Source of the DNA: Marinobacter similis
GTDB taxonomy: Bacteria; Pseudomonadota; Gammaproteobacteria; Pseudomonadales; Oleiphilaceae
NCBI RefSeq assembly: GCF_000830985.1
Contig: NZ_CP007151.1
Coordinates: 2,170,001 to 2,234,000, forward strand
Reading direction: 5' to 3'
DNA length: 64,000 nt
Below, piece after piece: positions 19,068 through 28,355 of this stretch (position 1 is the stretch's first letter; each line of letters opens with the position of its first letter). The translations under genes were made by a program, and so were the position numbers. The notes below the pieces were generated by a model. It did not search any database. It was not told where the DNA came from and saw only the letters and a list, made by a program, of their open reading frames with translations.

Positions 19068-20404
19068 ATGGATCCTGTCACTAGCGGTATTCTCGTTGTT
19101 ATTGCCTTGCTGGTACTGATGGCCATCGGTACCCCCATCGCCTTTGCACTTGGCGCCGTCGCCCTGGGGGCGCTGGTCCTCGATCAGGGAATGGGTGAGC
19201 TGGTGTATTTTGGCGAAACCTTCTTCGGGCACGTTGCCTCCTTCGGCTTTGTCGCCATTCCCATGTTCATTCTGATGGGTGCTGCGGTGGCCTCGTCGCC
19301 CACCGGAAGGGATCTCTATCGTTCACTCGACATCTGGATGGGCAGGCTGCCAGGCGGTTTGGCAATCTCCAACATTGCGGCTTGCTCAATTTTTGCGGCC
19401 TTGTCGGGGTCATCGCCCGCAACCAGTGCGGCGATCGGTAAACTCGGTATTCCCGAGATGCGCAAGCGCGGTTACCCGGATGGGGTTGCGGCGGGTTGTA
19501 TTGCCGCTGGTGGTACCCTCGGCATCCTGATCCCGCCCTCGGTCACCATGATCGTATACGGCATTTCTACGGAGACCTCTATCGGCCGTCTGTTTATTGC
19601 CGGTGCAATGCCGGGGCTGATGCTGGCAGGTCTGTTCATGGTCTGGACCCTGATTGCCTGTAAGTTGTCCGGCGGCTACAACAGCCCGAATCCGGTAGCG
19701 GCGGCGGCAGCCCAAATCAAGGAAAACGTTGAAGGTAACATGAAGGCCCTGGTACGGGTGCTTCCGTTCCTGATGGTGGTGCTTGGTATTCTGTTCGCTC
19801 TTTATGGCGGCGTTGCAACGCCGTCTGAAGCGGCGGGTGTTGGTGCTTTCCTGTGTCTGGCGTTGGCATCATCGTCTATCGCATGTGGCAGGTTAAACCC
19901 ATCTCCAACATCATGCGAGATGCACTGCGTGAAAGCGTAATGATCATGCTGATCATTGCGACCGCTGAAATATTTGCCTTTGCCCTGTCGTCTCTGTTCA
20001 TTACCCAGACCCTGGCCGGAGCCATTGCCGATCTGGAGGTAAATCGGTGGGTCCTGATGGGTGTCATCAACCTCTTCCTGCTGGTTGCCGGTTTCTTCCT
20101 GCCACCAGTTGCCGTCATCGTGATGGCCGCACCGATCCTGTTGCCGATCATTCTTGCTGCGAACTTCGACCCCTACTGGTTCGCAGTGATCCTGACCATC
20201 AACCTGGAAATCGGACTGATCACGCCGCCGGTTGGCCTCAACCTGTTCATCATCAAGGGCATCGCGCCCGACATAGCACTCCGGGACATCCTCCTTGGCA
20301 GCTTGCCGTACGCTCTGTGCATGATTCTAGGCATTGTGCTGCTGTGCGTATTCCCTGAGATCGCCTTGTGGCTGCCGAACCTCATCATGGGTGCAGGCAC
20401 CTGA
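19068..20404 (+). CDS. dctM: TRAP transporter large permease (DctM; frameshift near 19858)
   Basis: About 445 residues, 12 transmembrane segments. Typical blocks: AIGTPIAFALGAVALG, LSGSSPATSAAIGKLGIPEM (about residues 107-126) and AAGGTLGILIPPSVTMIVYG. The frame switches near 19855-19862 in GVGAFLCLAL|GIIVYRMW, restored by one base, and continues to LILAANFDPYWFAV and GLITPPVGLNLFIIKG. Na+-driven uptake permease; in context, malonate. Confidence 0.88.
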
Positions 20405-20426
20405 GATCAACTCTAAGGTTAATGCT

Positions 20427-21784
20427 ATGAATATGAGCTTCTTGCAAGAGCTGTTCAGCAGCATCACCCAGCGTGATGCCCTACAGCGTAAATTTGGCAC
20501 CAGGAATAAGAAAGCCAGTTACGATCACAAGGATCTGGAGGCGGCTTGCCATGAGCTGCTGCACAGTGATGGCGAGGCGGCCAGTATCGTGCTCGCCAGT
20601 CGGGCACTGGATATCTACCAGTCCCTTGGCGATGACGACAAGCGAGCCTTTTTTGATGCCTTGGCCAAGAACTTTTCGGCCGATCCAGACAAGATCGATC
20701 AAGCGTACCGCGTCTACAAAAGCGATAGGTCCAACAAACATCTGGCCGACCTGTTCGAGGTCACGGAGCCACTTCGGCAGGAATTGCTGCGTCGACTCAA
20801 CCTGGCTCAGGGTGCAACTTATGAGCTGGTGAGGATGCGTCAGGATTTCCTGGCGCTGATGAAGGAGCATAAAGACTTTGAGTCTATCAATGCCGACTTT
20901 GTCCATCTCTTTGCGTCCTGGTTCAACCGCGGCTTTCTGGTCCTGAAGCGGATCGACTGGACCACGCCAGCTTCCATTCTCGAGAAAATTATTCGCTACG
21001 AGGCCGTGCACAAGATCCAGGGGTGGATGATCTGCGCCGCCGTCTGGATAACCGGGACCGGCGTTGCTTCGGTTTCTTCCACCCTGCGATCGGCGATGAA
21101 CCGCTGATCTTTGTAGAGGTGGCGCTGACCAAGGGCATTCCGGACCGAATCCAGCCCATCCTGGCGGATGACCATTACGACATTGACGCTCCCCAGTTGG
21201 CCGACTCGGCTGCCTTCTTTGGCATTAGCAACTGTCAGGTCGGGCTCCGGGGTATCTCTTTCGGCAACTTCCTGATCAAGCAAGTGGTGCAGGAGCTGAA
21301 GTATGAACTGCCGAACCTTAAGAATTTCGTGACACTGTCACCACTGCCCATGTTCAGGAGCTGGCTGGAGAAAACCTACCACCCGGATTCGGGCCTGTTA
21401 ACGTCGGAGGCACAGTCGATACTGGCACACCTGGACAATCCGGAGTGGGCCAGCAATGAAGAACTGGCCAATCGCCTGAACGAAGTAATTCGACCCCTGG
21501 CGGCCCGGTACCTGCTGAAAGAGAAGAACGGTGATAATCAGCCGATGAATCCTGTTGCCCGCTTCCACTTGGGTAATGGCGCGGAACTACACCGCATCAA
21601 CTGGCTCGGGGATGTCTCCACCAATGGTATGAAGCAGTCTGCAGGCCTAATGGTTAACTATCTGTATGTGCTTGAGAACATTGAACGCAACAATGAAAAG
21701 TACACCGCAAACGGCGAAATCGTCTGTTCCCCAAGCGTCCGTGAACTGAGCAAGCTGGTAGAAAACTGTTTCAAGGAGAGCTAG
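20427..21784 (+). CDS. matA: Malonyl-CoA decarboxylase (MatA/MCD; frameshift near 21028)
   Basis: About 452 residues. The helical N-terminal domain (20427-21020) and the catalytic GNAT-like domain are split by loss of one base at KIQGW|DDLRRRL near 21028. The catalytic-domain blocks RCFGFFHPAIGDEPLIFVEV, GLRGISFGNFLIKQVV (with the conserved Ser) and FHLGNGAELHRINWLGD (with the conserved His) are all present. Converts malonyl-CoA to acetyl-CoA and CO2 after MatB has activated malonate. It starts 23 bp after dctM. Confidence 0.88.
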
Positions 21785-21788
21785 AGAA

Positions 21789-23318
21789 ATGAACCATAAC
21801 CTGTTCGAGACCTTTGCCGCGAAAATGCAGGACCGTGGAACGGCCAACTTCATTACCACGCCCGAGGGTGCAGAGTATTCCTATGCCGATGCCCTGGCCA
21901 AGACCGAGCGCATTGCCGGTGCCTTGAAGGGCCTTGGGGTTAATCCCGGAGACCGGGTGGCGGTGCAGGTTGATAAGAGCCCGGAGGCCATTCTGTTGTA
22001 CCTGGCGACTTTGCGCGTCGGCGGTGTCTATTTGCCATTGAACACCGGTTACACAGCGGATGAAATTGGCTATTTCCTGGGTGACGCGGAGCCTGCGTTA
22101 TTCGTGTGCATGCCTGCCTCCCTGGAGTCGGCTAAAGCAATTGCAGCCAAAACCCAGTGCCCTCAAGTGGAAACTCTGGGTACCAAGGACGATGGCTCCT
22201 TAATGGATGCGGTTGCCAAGGCCCAGGCGTTCACCGGCATTGAACCTCGCGATGAGGATGATCTGGCGGCCATTCTATACACCTCAGGCACCACCGGGCG
22301 CAGTAAAGGTGCCATGCTGACCCACAAAAACCTGAGGTCAAACAGTAAGAGTCTGGCCGAGGCCTGGCGGTTCACAGAGAAAGATCGGCTGATTCATGCA
22401 CTGCCAATTTTTCACACCCATGGCCTGTTCGTGGCTTGCAACGTGATCCTGACGGCCGGTGCCAGTCTGTACTTCATGTCCAAGTTTGATGTCGACACCA
22501 TTATCGCTGCCATGGCCGAAGGAACGTCTCTGATGGGGGTGCCGACATTCTACACGCGCCTGTTACAGGATGACCGCCTGACCCCCGAGCTGACCGCCAA
22601 TATGCGCCTGTTCACCTCTGGTTCAGCACCGTTGACGGCGGAGACTCATCAACAGTTTGAACAACGCACCGGGCACGCGATCCTTGAGCGGTATGGCATG
22701 ACCGAAACCAACATGAACACTTCCAACCCCTACGATGGAGACCGGATTGCCGGCACCGTCGGTATGCCGTTGCCGGGTGTAGAGATCCGTATTACCGATC
22801 CGGAGAAAGATACCCACGCGCCATTGCCCCAAGGCGAGATTGGCATGCTCGAAGTGCGTGGTCCTAATGTGTTCAAGGGCTATTGGCGCATGCCGGAGAA
22901 AACCAAAGCCGAGTTGCTGGAGGACGGGTTCTTTGTCACCGGGGATTTGGCACTGATTGACGAGCGCGGATACGTCCAGATTGTTGGTCGTGATAAGGAC
23001 CTGGTTATATCCGGTGGCTTCAACGTTTATCCGAAAGAAGTTGAGCAAATTATCGATGCACTGCCGGAGGTGTCTGAGTCGGCAGTCATTGGTGTTCCGC
23101 ACCCCGACTTCGGGGAGGGCGTGACGGCGGTCGTGGTGTTGTTGCCAGGGCAAAAACTCAGTGAGGCGGACGTTATCAAGTCCTTATCTGGCCACCTGGC
23201 GAAATACAAGCAACCCAAACGGGTTTTCTTCGTAGATGCGTTGCCCCGCAATACCATGGGCAAAGTCCAGAAGAAGCAGCTACGGGATGAATACAAAGAC
23301 ATTTACTCAGACGCTTGA
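21789..23318 (+). CDS. matB: Malonyl-CoA synthetase (MatB)
   Basis: 509-residue acyl-activating enzyme. The P-loop is AAILYTSGTTGRSKGAMLTH (about residues 158-177), followed by ERYGMTETNMNTSNPYDGDR and the adenylate motif GFFVTGDLALIDERG; the catalytic Lys is in PRNTMGKVQKKQLR. The GMTETNMN motif and the Arg in the NPYDGDRIAG block are typical of MatB. Makes malonyl-CoA from malonate, ATP and CoA. It lies 4 bp after matA. Confidence 0.92.
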   Translation: MNHNLFETFAAKMQDRGTANFITTPEGAEYSYADALAKTERIAGALKGLGVNPGDRVAVQVDKSPEAILLYLATLRVGGVYLPLNTGYTADEIGYFLGDAEPALFVCMPASLESAKAIAAKTQCPQVETLGTKDDGSLMDAVAKAQAFTGIEPRDEDDLAAILYTSGTTGRSKGAMLTHKNLRSNSKSLAEAWRFTEKDRLIHALPIFHTHGLFVACNVILTAGASLYFMSKFDVDTIIAAMAEGTSLMGVPTFYTRLLQDDRLTPELTANMRLFTSGSAPLTAETHQQFEQRTGHAILERYGMTETNMNTSNPYDGDRIAGTVGMPLPGVEIRITDPEKDTHAPLPQGEIGMLEVRGPNVFKGYWRMPEKTKAELLEDGFFVTGDLALIDERGYVQIVGRDKDLVISGGFNVYPKEVEQIIDALPEVSESAVIGVPHPDFGEGVTAVVVLLPGQKLSEADVIKSLSGHLAKYKQPKRVFFVDALPRNTMGKVQKKQLRDEYKDIYSDA

Positions 23319-23345
23319 AATGGCGTAACCATGGGAGAAAGCGCC

Positions 23346-24104
23346 ATGACCAGAAGTTTTCGAATCGGCCAGATTGTGCCCAGTTCCAACACCACCATGG
23401 AAACTGAGATTCCCGCCATGCTCAGAGCGCGTGAAGCAGTGGAGCCGGAAAGGTTCACCTTCCATTCCAGCCGGATGCGCATGAAAAAGGTGACCAGGGA
23501 AGAACTTGCGGCTATGGATGATGAATCAGACCGCTGCGCTCTGGAGCTGTCGGATGCCGCTGTGGATGTTATGGGCTATGCCTGTCTGGTAGCCATCATG
23601 AGCCGGGGCGCGGGGTACCATCGTGATTCGCAGGCTCGACTGCACGGTGTCACCCGGGATAACGGCCATCCGACTCCCATTGTCAGTAGCGCGGGAGCGC
23701 TTACTGACGGCCTTGGTGTCTTGGGTGCAAAGCGCGTTGCAATCATAACGCCGTACATGAAACCACTGACCCAGATGGTGATTGATTACATTGAGGCTGA
23801 AGGTATTCAGGTGGTTGACAGCATCGCTCTCGAAATCCCCGACAACCTTGAGGTTGGCCGTCGTGATCCTTTGCTGCTCAGGGACATTGTTAAGCGGCTG
23901 GATCTAACCAATGCCGATGCGGTGGTGTTGTCGGCTTGTGTACAAATGCCATCGCTTGCATCAATCCAGGCAGTAGAAGATGCACTGGGGCTGCCAGTGG
24001 TGTCAGCGGCGACCTGCACCACCTACCAAATACTTAAGTCTTTGGGGCTAAAGCCTCTGGTGCCCGATGCGGGCAGGCTGCTGGACGGAAGTTACTGCAA
24101 CTGA
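23346..24104 (+). CDS. Asp/Glu racemase superfamily protein, maleate cis-trans isomerase-like
   Basis: 252 residues from ATG 23346 (GGGAGAAAG ribosome-binding site). Shows the maleate isomerase/arylmalonate decarboxylase fold: VPSSNTTMETEIPAML near the N-terminus, and the two active-site cysteines in GYACLVAIMSRG (about residue 77) and LSACVQMPSL (about residue 197). Maleate isomerase makes fumarate; arylmalonate decarboxylase acts on malonates. As last gene of a malonate operon, either maleate use or handling of a substituted malonate is possible. The N-terminal NTTMETE favours MaiA. Confidence 0.72.
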   Translation: MTRSFRIGQIVPSSNTTMETEIPAMLRAREAVEPERFTFHSSRMRMKKVTREELAAMDDESDRCALELSDAAVDVMGYACLVAIMSRGAGYHRDSQARLHGVTRDNGHPTPIVSSAGALTDGLGVLGAKRVAIITPYMKPLTQMVIDYIEAEGIQVVDSIALEIPDNLEVGRRDPLLLRDIVKRLDLTNADAVVLSACVQMPSLASIQAVEDALGLPVVSAATCTTYQILKSLGLKPLVPDAGRLLDGSYCN

Positions 24105-24139
24105 GGGATTCTCATTGGGTCGGGCGCGGGCTTGGCCCG

Positions 24140-24188
24140 ATTGGGTTACTGAAAAATTGTGTATAGTGTTATTGGTCAGTAACCCAAT
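24140..24188. repeat. 13-bp perfect inverted repeat upstream of lysine-rich microprotein
   Basis: ATTGGGTTACTGA (24140-24152) and TCAGTAACCCAAT (24176-24188) are exact inverted copies separated by 23 nt. The spacer includes TATAGT (24162-24167), a candidate -10. The right arm ends 14 bp before the start of the microprotein, so this is either an operator pair around a promoter or a hairpin in the leader. Confidence 0.7.
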
Positions 24189-24202
24189 GAGGAACCTGAA
24201 TC

Positions 24203-24328
24203 ATGGCCAATAAAGCGTCCAAGAAAGTTGCCAGCATCAAGAAAGAATTGAAAGCTCGCAAGGCAAAGATTGCCAAGCAAGAGAGCAAAGTGAAACGTTT
24301 GAAGAAAAAACTCAAAAAAGCGGCGTGA
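24203..24328 (+). CDS. Lysine-rich 41-residue microprotein
   Basis: ATG at 24203, stop TGA 24326-24328, with GAGGAACC just upstream as ribosome-binding site. The product is about 40% Lys and repeats short KK/KxK units (KKVASIKKELKARKAK...KVKRLKKKLKKAA) with heptad-like Leu/Val/Ile spacing, so a basic coiled coil or nucleic-acid-binding helix is likely. Function unknown. Coding potential is supported by the ribosome-binding site and the regular amphipathic pattern. Confidence 0.65.
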   Translation: MANKASKKVASIKKELKARKAKIAKQESKVKRLKKKLKKAA

Positions 24329-25349
24329 TAGGCGCCGCCTCCAGTCGTCGCTCCGGCACGATTCGCTGTGCTGATGAGCACCATCGAGGGTCATTGCCAG
24401 AACCACCGAGAGCGCTTTGGAAAGCACTTTCGGTGGTTCTGGTGTTGTTAGTGACCGGTTGCCAGTCTCTGTCGCTGCCCCCACCAACGGTCGGAACCAA
24501 AGCCGCCGGCACTGTGGCGGTCAGTCCCGCCTACGCCGATCGATTTGAGCAAATCGAGGGAGCACTGTCGGAACTGAGCTCCGCTGGCGTGCCTGCTGAT
24601 CAGGATGCCTACGCCCGCCAGGCTCAGCAATTAAGCTCCGTCTCTGACGATTTTCTGAGGTTGGTAAAGGCAGGCCCGGAGACAGCACCGGAGTTCCGAC
24701 TGTGGGGGGATTACTTCAACCGGTTGTCGGATACCGTAGAGGTTGTGGTGGCCGGTGATGCCAGTCTGGTTGAGGCCGAAGGCCTCTACGAACAAGCTGC
24801 CCGTCTTTACCCTCAGTTCCTTGAGCGCTCCCAGTTGCCCGAGCGGCCTTATAGAGCCGTGGATGGCGAGACCAGCGCTTACTTCGCGGGCAATTATTTC
24901 CTGTGCACCATGCCCGAGGTTATCGCCGACGGCTATGGCCGGCGTGGCCTGGAAGGTAACAACGGAATGGGCGGTATGAGTGGGCACCTTGAGCAGGCCA
25001 TGGACCGTTATCTGTCCGGGCCGTGTGAGCCGGACCTGATGTTTTCGGCGGCCGAAATGCTGTACGACTATGCCTGATCTCCGGGCCGAACCGCTCGGCT
25101 TATCGAACCCGTATCGAGCAGGCCGGCCCCGGAAAATCCGCGCCCTGGCTGGTGCTGCTGGATAACCTGCTGTCCGACTACGATCTGTCGCAGGCGCTGA
25201 CCCATCTTGATCAGGCCCTGGCTGACGCGCGTGCGAATCTAGAAGACGATGATGTGATTAGTGCGGAATTCGCCCGCGAGGTAGAGCGCCAACGTGCGCT
25301 GTTGCTGGATGGGCAGGCGCCAATCCAAACCCTTCGGTATCAGCCTTAA
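24325..25349 (+). CDS. Lipoprotein of unknown function (frameshift near 25074)
   Basis: Predicted lipoprotein with lipobox VTGCQSLS after a hydrophobic stretch (LSVVLVLLVTGC). The start is uncertain: GTG at 24325 overlaps the preceding stop, and later GTG/TTG codons are possible. The soluble part is Ala/Leu/Glu-rich and helical. At 25074 the frame ends prematurely, but it continues as LISGPNRSAYRTRIEQAGPG and on to QALADARANLEDDD in the next frame after restoring one base, ending at 25349, for a total of roughly 320 residues. No domain recognised. Confidence 0.62.
24397..24442. repeat. 16-bp inverted repeat within the lipoprotein 5' region
   Basis: CCAGAACCACCGAGAG (24397-24412) and CTTTCGGTGGTTCTGG (24427-24442) pair at 15 of 16 positions around a 14-nt loop. 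It lies exactly over the proposed signal peptide. Either the lipoprotein starts downstream and this is a leader hairpin or leftover terminator, or it is a coding-region structure. Confidence 0.6.
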
Positions 25350-25364
25350 TCATTCCTTGGGGCG

Positions 25365-25550
25365 TTAAGCGTCATTGCCCGCCGCCACACCAGACGCCCA
25401 GGCCCACTGAAAATTATGCCCACCCAGGTGGCCGGTCACGTCCACCACCTCACCGATGAAGTACAGGTTTGGGCGTTCCAACACCGACATATTCTTTGAC
25501 GACAGCTGCCGGGTATCTACGCCGCCGAGGGTTACTTCCGCGGTTTTCCG
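25365..25550 (-). pseudogene. 3' fragment of a BaiN/YhiN-family flavoprotein
   Basis: Read on the minus strand, 25550 to 25365 encodes only the last about 61 residues of an HI0933/YhiN (BaiN) NAD(P)/FAD oxidoreductase: VTLGGVDTRQLSSKNMSVL, then LYFIGEVVDVTGHLGGHNFQ and WAWASGVAAG, which is the highly conserved FAD-binding C-terminus. The first roughly 330 residues expected for the family are missing; beyond 25550 the DNA is AT-richer with no homology. This is truncation rather than a frameshift. Confidence 0.8.
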
Positions 25551-25676
25551 AACACATTCCTAATGTTGTCAATTTTCTCCCATGGAGGTTGGCCGCAAAC
25601 CAATCTGTGCATTTCATTGGGTGCTGCCATACAGTTTCCGCATGCCGTGTGTATATCCTAGTTAAGATGCTGATTT
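25551..25676. other. Non-coding, AT-richer junction region
   Basis: No supported gene. Base composition is clearly more AT-rich than the flanks and starts sharply where the BaiN fragment stops. No insertion sequence ends, transposase remnants or direct repeats could be recognised. Confidence 0.5.
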
Positions 25677-26089
25677 TTAGGCGCTGTTGAGGTAGTTTCG
25701 AAAATTAATATGCATACACGTTGGCACGTCAACTATGTGGACGAAAAATGGGGGGGATTTGTACACATCGTAATATTCGAATTGGAAATCGTTAGCTGGT
25801 CTACGCGCTTCAACGGTTTGATTTCGGGGAATGGTCATTATTTGCACTACCTTTAGTTTCGGGTCCAAATCTGGGTCTGCTTTTAACTGACGCGAAGATT
25901 TGGATTGGTCGCAAAGCGAACATTCAGCTTGAAGTCTGAAGGCCTCGCTTTGAGGAACGGGGTTGTCACGTGTATCGGGGTAAGTCCAAAATTAGCTAAG
26001 AGATCGGACTTCAAGCGACCCGCTATAACGACAGACGAAGCTGAATCTGGCTTGAAAAAGGCACTACTGTGAGGAAAGTTTTTATACAA
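25677..26089 (-). CDS. Hypothetical protein, AT-rich accessory gene (possible frameshift near 25888)
   Basis: Two adjacent minus-strand frames, 25883-26089 and 25677-25868, join into one continuous about 135-residue product if one base is restored near 25888 (RFATNPN then RQLKADPDLDPKLKVVQI). The start is TTG or unidentified, with no clear ribosome-binding site. The product contains FHxx-poor, mixed alpha/beta-looking sequence with hydrophobic strands (KVVQIMTIP, PFFVHIVDVP) but no known domain. Composition differs from neighbours, which suggests transfer. It may instead be chance open frames. Confidence 0.4.
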
Positions 26090-26134
26090 ACACTATCCAC
26101 ATGTGATCGCTTAACCACATACCAAGTGGCCGGG

Positions 26135-27490
26135 TCAACGATTGATCACCGGCACCGCCCTGGGAAGGTCAACTATCACGGACAACCCACTTTTCGGAGC
26201 AGGTGAGAAGTGGAGGGTTCCACTGTAGCGTTCGACAATTTCTCGAACAATCGCCAGCCCAAGGCCATGGCCTGGGGTCTGCTCGTCCAGCCGCAATCCC
26301 CGTTGACCCAGCTTGCTGATTTCTGCCTCGTGGACGCCTGGCCCATCGTCTGTCACGCAGATCTTCAGTGTTCCGGAATTCTGAACGAGTGACAGCTCTA
26401 CACATCGTTCTGACCATTTGCCTGCGTTGTCCAGGAGATTGCCCATGATCTCATTCAGGTCGTGTTGCTCAATTGGCCAGCGGGCTTCCTCCGGCAGAGA
26501 ACTCGACAGTTCAAAGGACTTTTCCGGGTATAGCCGCCCCAGCATCCAAAGTAGGTCCCGCGCCTGTTTCAGAGGGTAAGCGCTTTTTCCAACCTGTGGT
26601 CCTGCAAAGCGACTTCGGCGCATCTCGGCTTCAAGCTGTTTGTCGATATCATTGAGTCTCGCGGTCATCTGAAGGCGGAGATCGTTGGAGAGTGGACGGC
26701 TGGTGTCCTCAAGAACCTGTCGGACGGCCGCAATCGGGGTCTTGACGCTGTGAGAGAGATTCGCGAGCGCATCCCTTGACCGTTCCAGTCGCTGGTCGAG
26801 TGAGTCGAGTAATTGGTTGAGCTGCTGGACCAGCGGTCGAAACTCCTCGGGCGCCTGGACATGAATCCGGGAAACCTTGCCATCTTGAAGTCGCTTTAGC
26901 GTGGCCTTCAGTTCGACGACTGGGCGCATGGACAAATTGATACCAAACCAGATCGCAACGACCAAGAGCAGAATTAGCAAAATAGAGACGATGGCCGTCC
27001 ACGCGTGCAACTCCGTCTGACTGCGTTTTAGTGCGCCGAGATCCTCGGACACGATCACTACAATCGGCGTATTGCCTATCTGGAACGACTTTCGATACGC
27101 AAGAATGCTCTTTGGGCCTTCGACTGTACCCGCATCCTGAATACGAACGGTTCCATCCTTCGCTGATTCAATCAACGACATTAACACCGGTGCCCAGGAA
27201 TCCGGGGAAATGATAGTCATGGACGGAGAGTGAATGGCGAAGGCGTGATGAAAGACTTCCTGAAAATAGTCACCGGTCTTGAGACTGTCCAATTGACCAC
27301 CAGACTCGCGAATCTGGTGCTCCAGAAAGGCGACCTCATCCTTGAGACGTGTCTCGACGAATTCCCGGGACATCCGGTCCAGTAAGAGGCCGTGAACCAG
27401 CCATGCAAGCCCCATTAATGCAATGCCGGCTGGCAGTAGCAATATAAGCAACGTGCCTTTGACGGATTTGGGCTTGCTAAACAGCGTCAT
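26135..27490 (-). CDS. Two-component sensor histidine kinase (PhoQ/QseC-like)
   Basis: 451 residues from ATG 27490, overlapping the response-regulator stop by 14 bp. Two transmembrane helices (about residues 12-34 and 170-190) enclose a periplasmic sensor of about 130 residues; HAMP-like linker; phosphoacceptor His in LSHSVKTPIAAVRQ; N-box NEIMGNLLDNAGKWS; G-boxes DDGPGVHE and GHGLGLAIVREIVERY. The H-box with HSVKTP rather than HELRTP is the PhoQ-type variant. Signal not identifiable; the adjacent cupredoxin gene hints at copper or redox. Confidence 0.88.
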   Translation of the reverse strand: MTLFSKPKSVKGTLLILLLPAGIALMGLAWLVHGLLLDRMSREFVETRLKDEVAFLEHQIRESGGQLDSLKTGDYFQEVFHHAFAIHSPSMTIISPDSWAPVLMSLIESAKDGTVRIQDAGTVEGPKSILAYRKSFQIGNTPIVVIVSEDLGALKRSQTELHAWTAIVSILLILLLVVAIWFGINLSMRPVVELKATLKRLQDGKVSRIHVQAPEEFRPLVQQLNQLLDSLDQRLERSRDALANLSHSVKTPIAAVRQVLEDTSRPLSNDLRLQMTARLNDIDKQLEAEMRRSRFAGPQVGKSAYPLKQARDLLWMLGRLYPEKSFELSSSLPEEARWPIEQHDLNEIMGNLLDNAGKWSERCVELSLVQNSGTLKICVTDDGPGVHEAEISKLGQRGLRLDEQTPGHGLGLAIVREIVERYSGTLHFSPAPKSGLSVIVDLPRAVPVINR

Positions 27491-28142
27491 TGAACAGATA
27501 CCCCTGGCCGCGACGGGTTGCAATGGTGTCGTTGCCAACCAGTTTTCGCAATCTGCGAATGTAGGCTTCGATGATGTTTTCATTCGGGCTGTCGTTCAGG
27601 TTGTACAACTGCTCCATTAGCTGCTCTTTCGAGAACACATGGCCGGGACGGCTCATCAGGCAGCGCAGTAGGCGAAATTCCGTGCCGGTGAGGCTGTACT
27701 CCGTGCCATCCTCGGATCTCAGGCTTTGACGATTCTCATCCAATTCGAAGCGTCCGGCTTTGACCATTGAATGAATGCGACCTTCGCTTCGGCGCACAAT
27801 GGCGTTAAGCCGGGCTATTAGTTCTTCGGTTTGAAAGGGCTTTGCAAGGTAGTCATCCGCTCCAGCTTTTAAGCCTTGCACCTTGTCATGCCAGTCGCCC
27901 CTCGCAGTCAGGATAAGCACCGGGCAGCCAATTTGATGGGTTCTCCATTTCCTTAAAACGTCTAACCCATTGCCATCAGGTAAACCAAGATCAAGAACAA
28001 TAGCTCGATAATCCTCCTGCTTGCCCAGAATCGCAGCTTCTTTGGCGGTAAAGGTGGTATCAACGCTGAACCCCGCCTTTTCAAGCTGACCACTTAATCC
28101 GTCAGCCAGCAAACGGTCATCTTCAACAAGCAGTAATCGCAT
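27477..28142 (-). CDS. OmpR-family response regulator (PhoP/QseB-like)
   Basis: 221 residues from ATG 28142. Receiver domain with EDD at 7-9, phosphoacceptor Asp51 (AIVLDLGLPDGNGLD) and Lys in YLAKPF; winged-helix DNA-binding domain with SKEQLMEQLYNLNDSPNENIIEAYIRRLRKLVG. It precedes its kinase in the same operon. Two copies of a CCTGAA-N5-(C/G)CTGAA direct repeat lie in its upstream region (28204-28257), as expected for autoregulation. Confidence 0.9.
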   Translation of the reverse strand: MRLLLVEDDRLLADGLSGQLEKAGFSVDTTFTAKEAAILGKQEDYRAIVLDLGLPDGNGLDVLRKWRTHQIGCPVLILTARGDWHDKVQGLKAGADDYLAKPFQTEELIARLNAIVRRSEGRIHSMVKAGRFELDENRQSLRSEDGTEYSLTGTEFRLLRCLMSRPGHVFSKEQLMEQLYNLNDSPNENIIEAYIRRLRKLVGNDTIATRRGQGYLFNDAV

Positions 28143-28203
28143 CAGGGCGTTCCTTCTTTGAGCCAGACTTTGGGCCAAGTGTGCAACGAGTGTCACCGAT
28201 CAA

Positions 28204-28257
28204 CCTGAATTCAGCCTGAACGACGAATTAATTCGATATTTTCAGCAAGAGTTCAGG
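28204..28257. promoter_or_regulatory. Paired direct-repeat response-regulator boxes
   Basis: CCTGAA at 28204-28209 and 28215-28220 repeats with an 11-bp period on the plus strand. TTCAG at 28241 and TTCAGG at 28252 repeats with the same 11-bp period and reads CCTGAA-N5-GCTGAA on the minus strand. An 11-bp tandem half-site is the normal geometry for OmpR/PhoB-family regulators. The two boxes face opposite ways between the divergent regulator operon and the cupredoxin gene. Confidence 0.65.
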
Positions 28258-28355
28258 TTAATGCGCGATGGTGTGATTCGTATTTTGGCATTGCTCTTTG
28301 TTCAGAGCTAACCGACGCCGGGCTTCCGGCCCCCTTTAACAATGGAGAAGAAAAG

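Noticed and set aside
19068..20404. Programmed frameshift in dctM
   Set aside because: The switch site has no slippery heptamer and the same kind of break affects about 20 unrelated genes, so base loss in the consensus is simpler.
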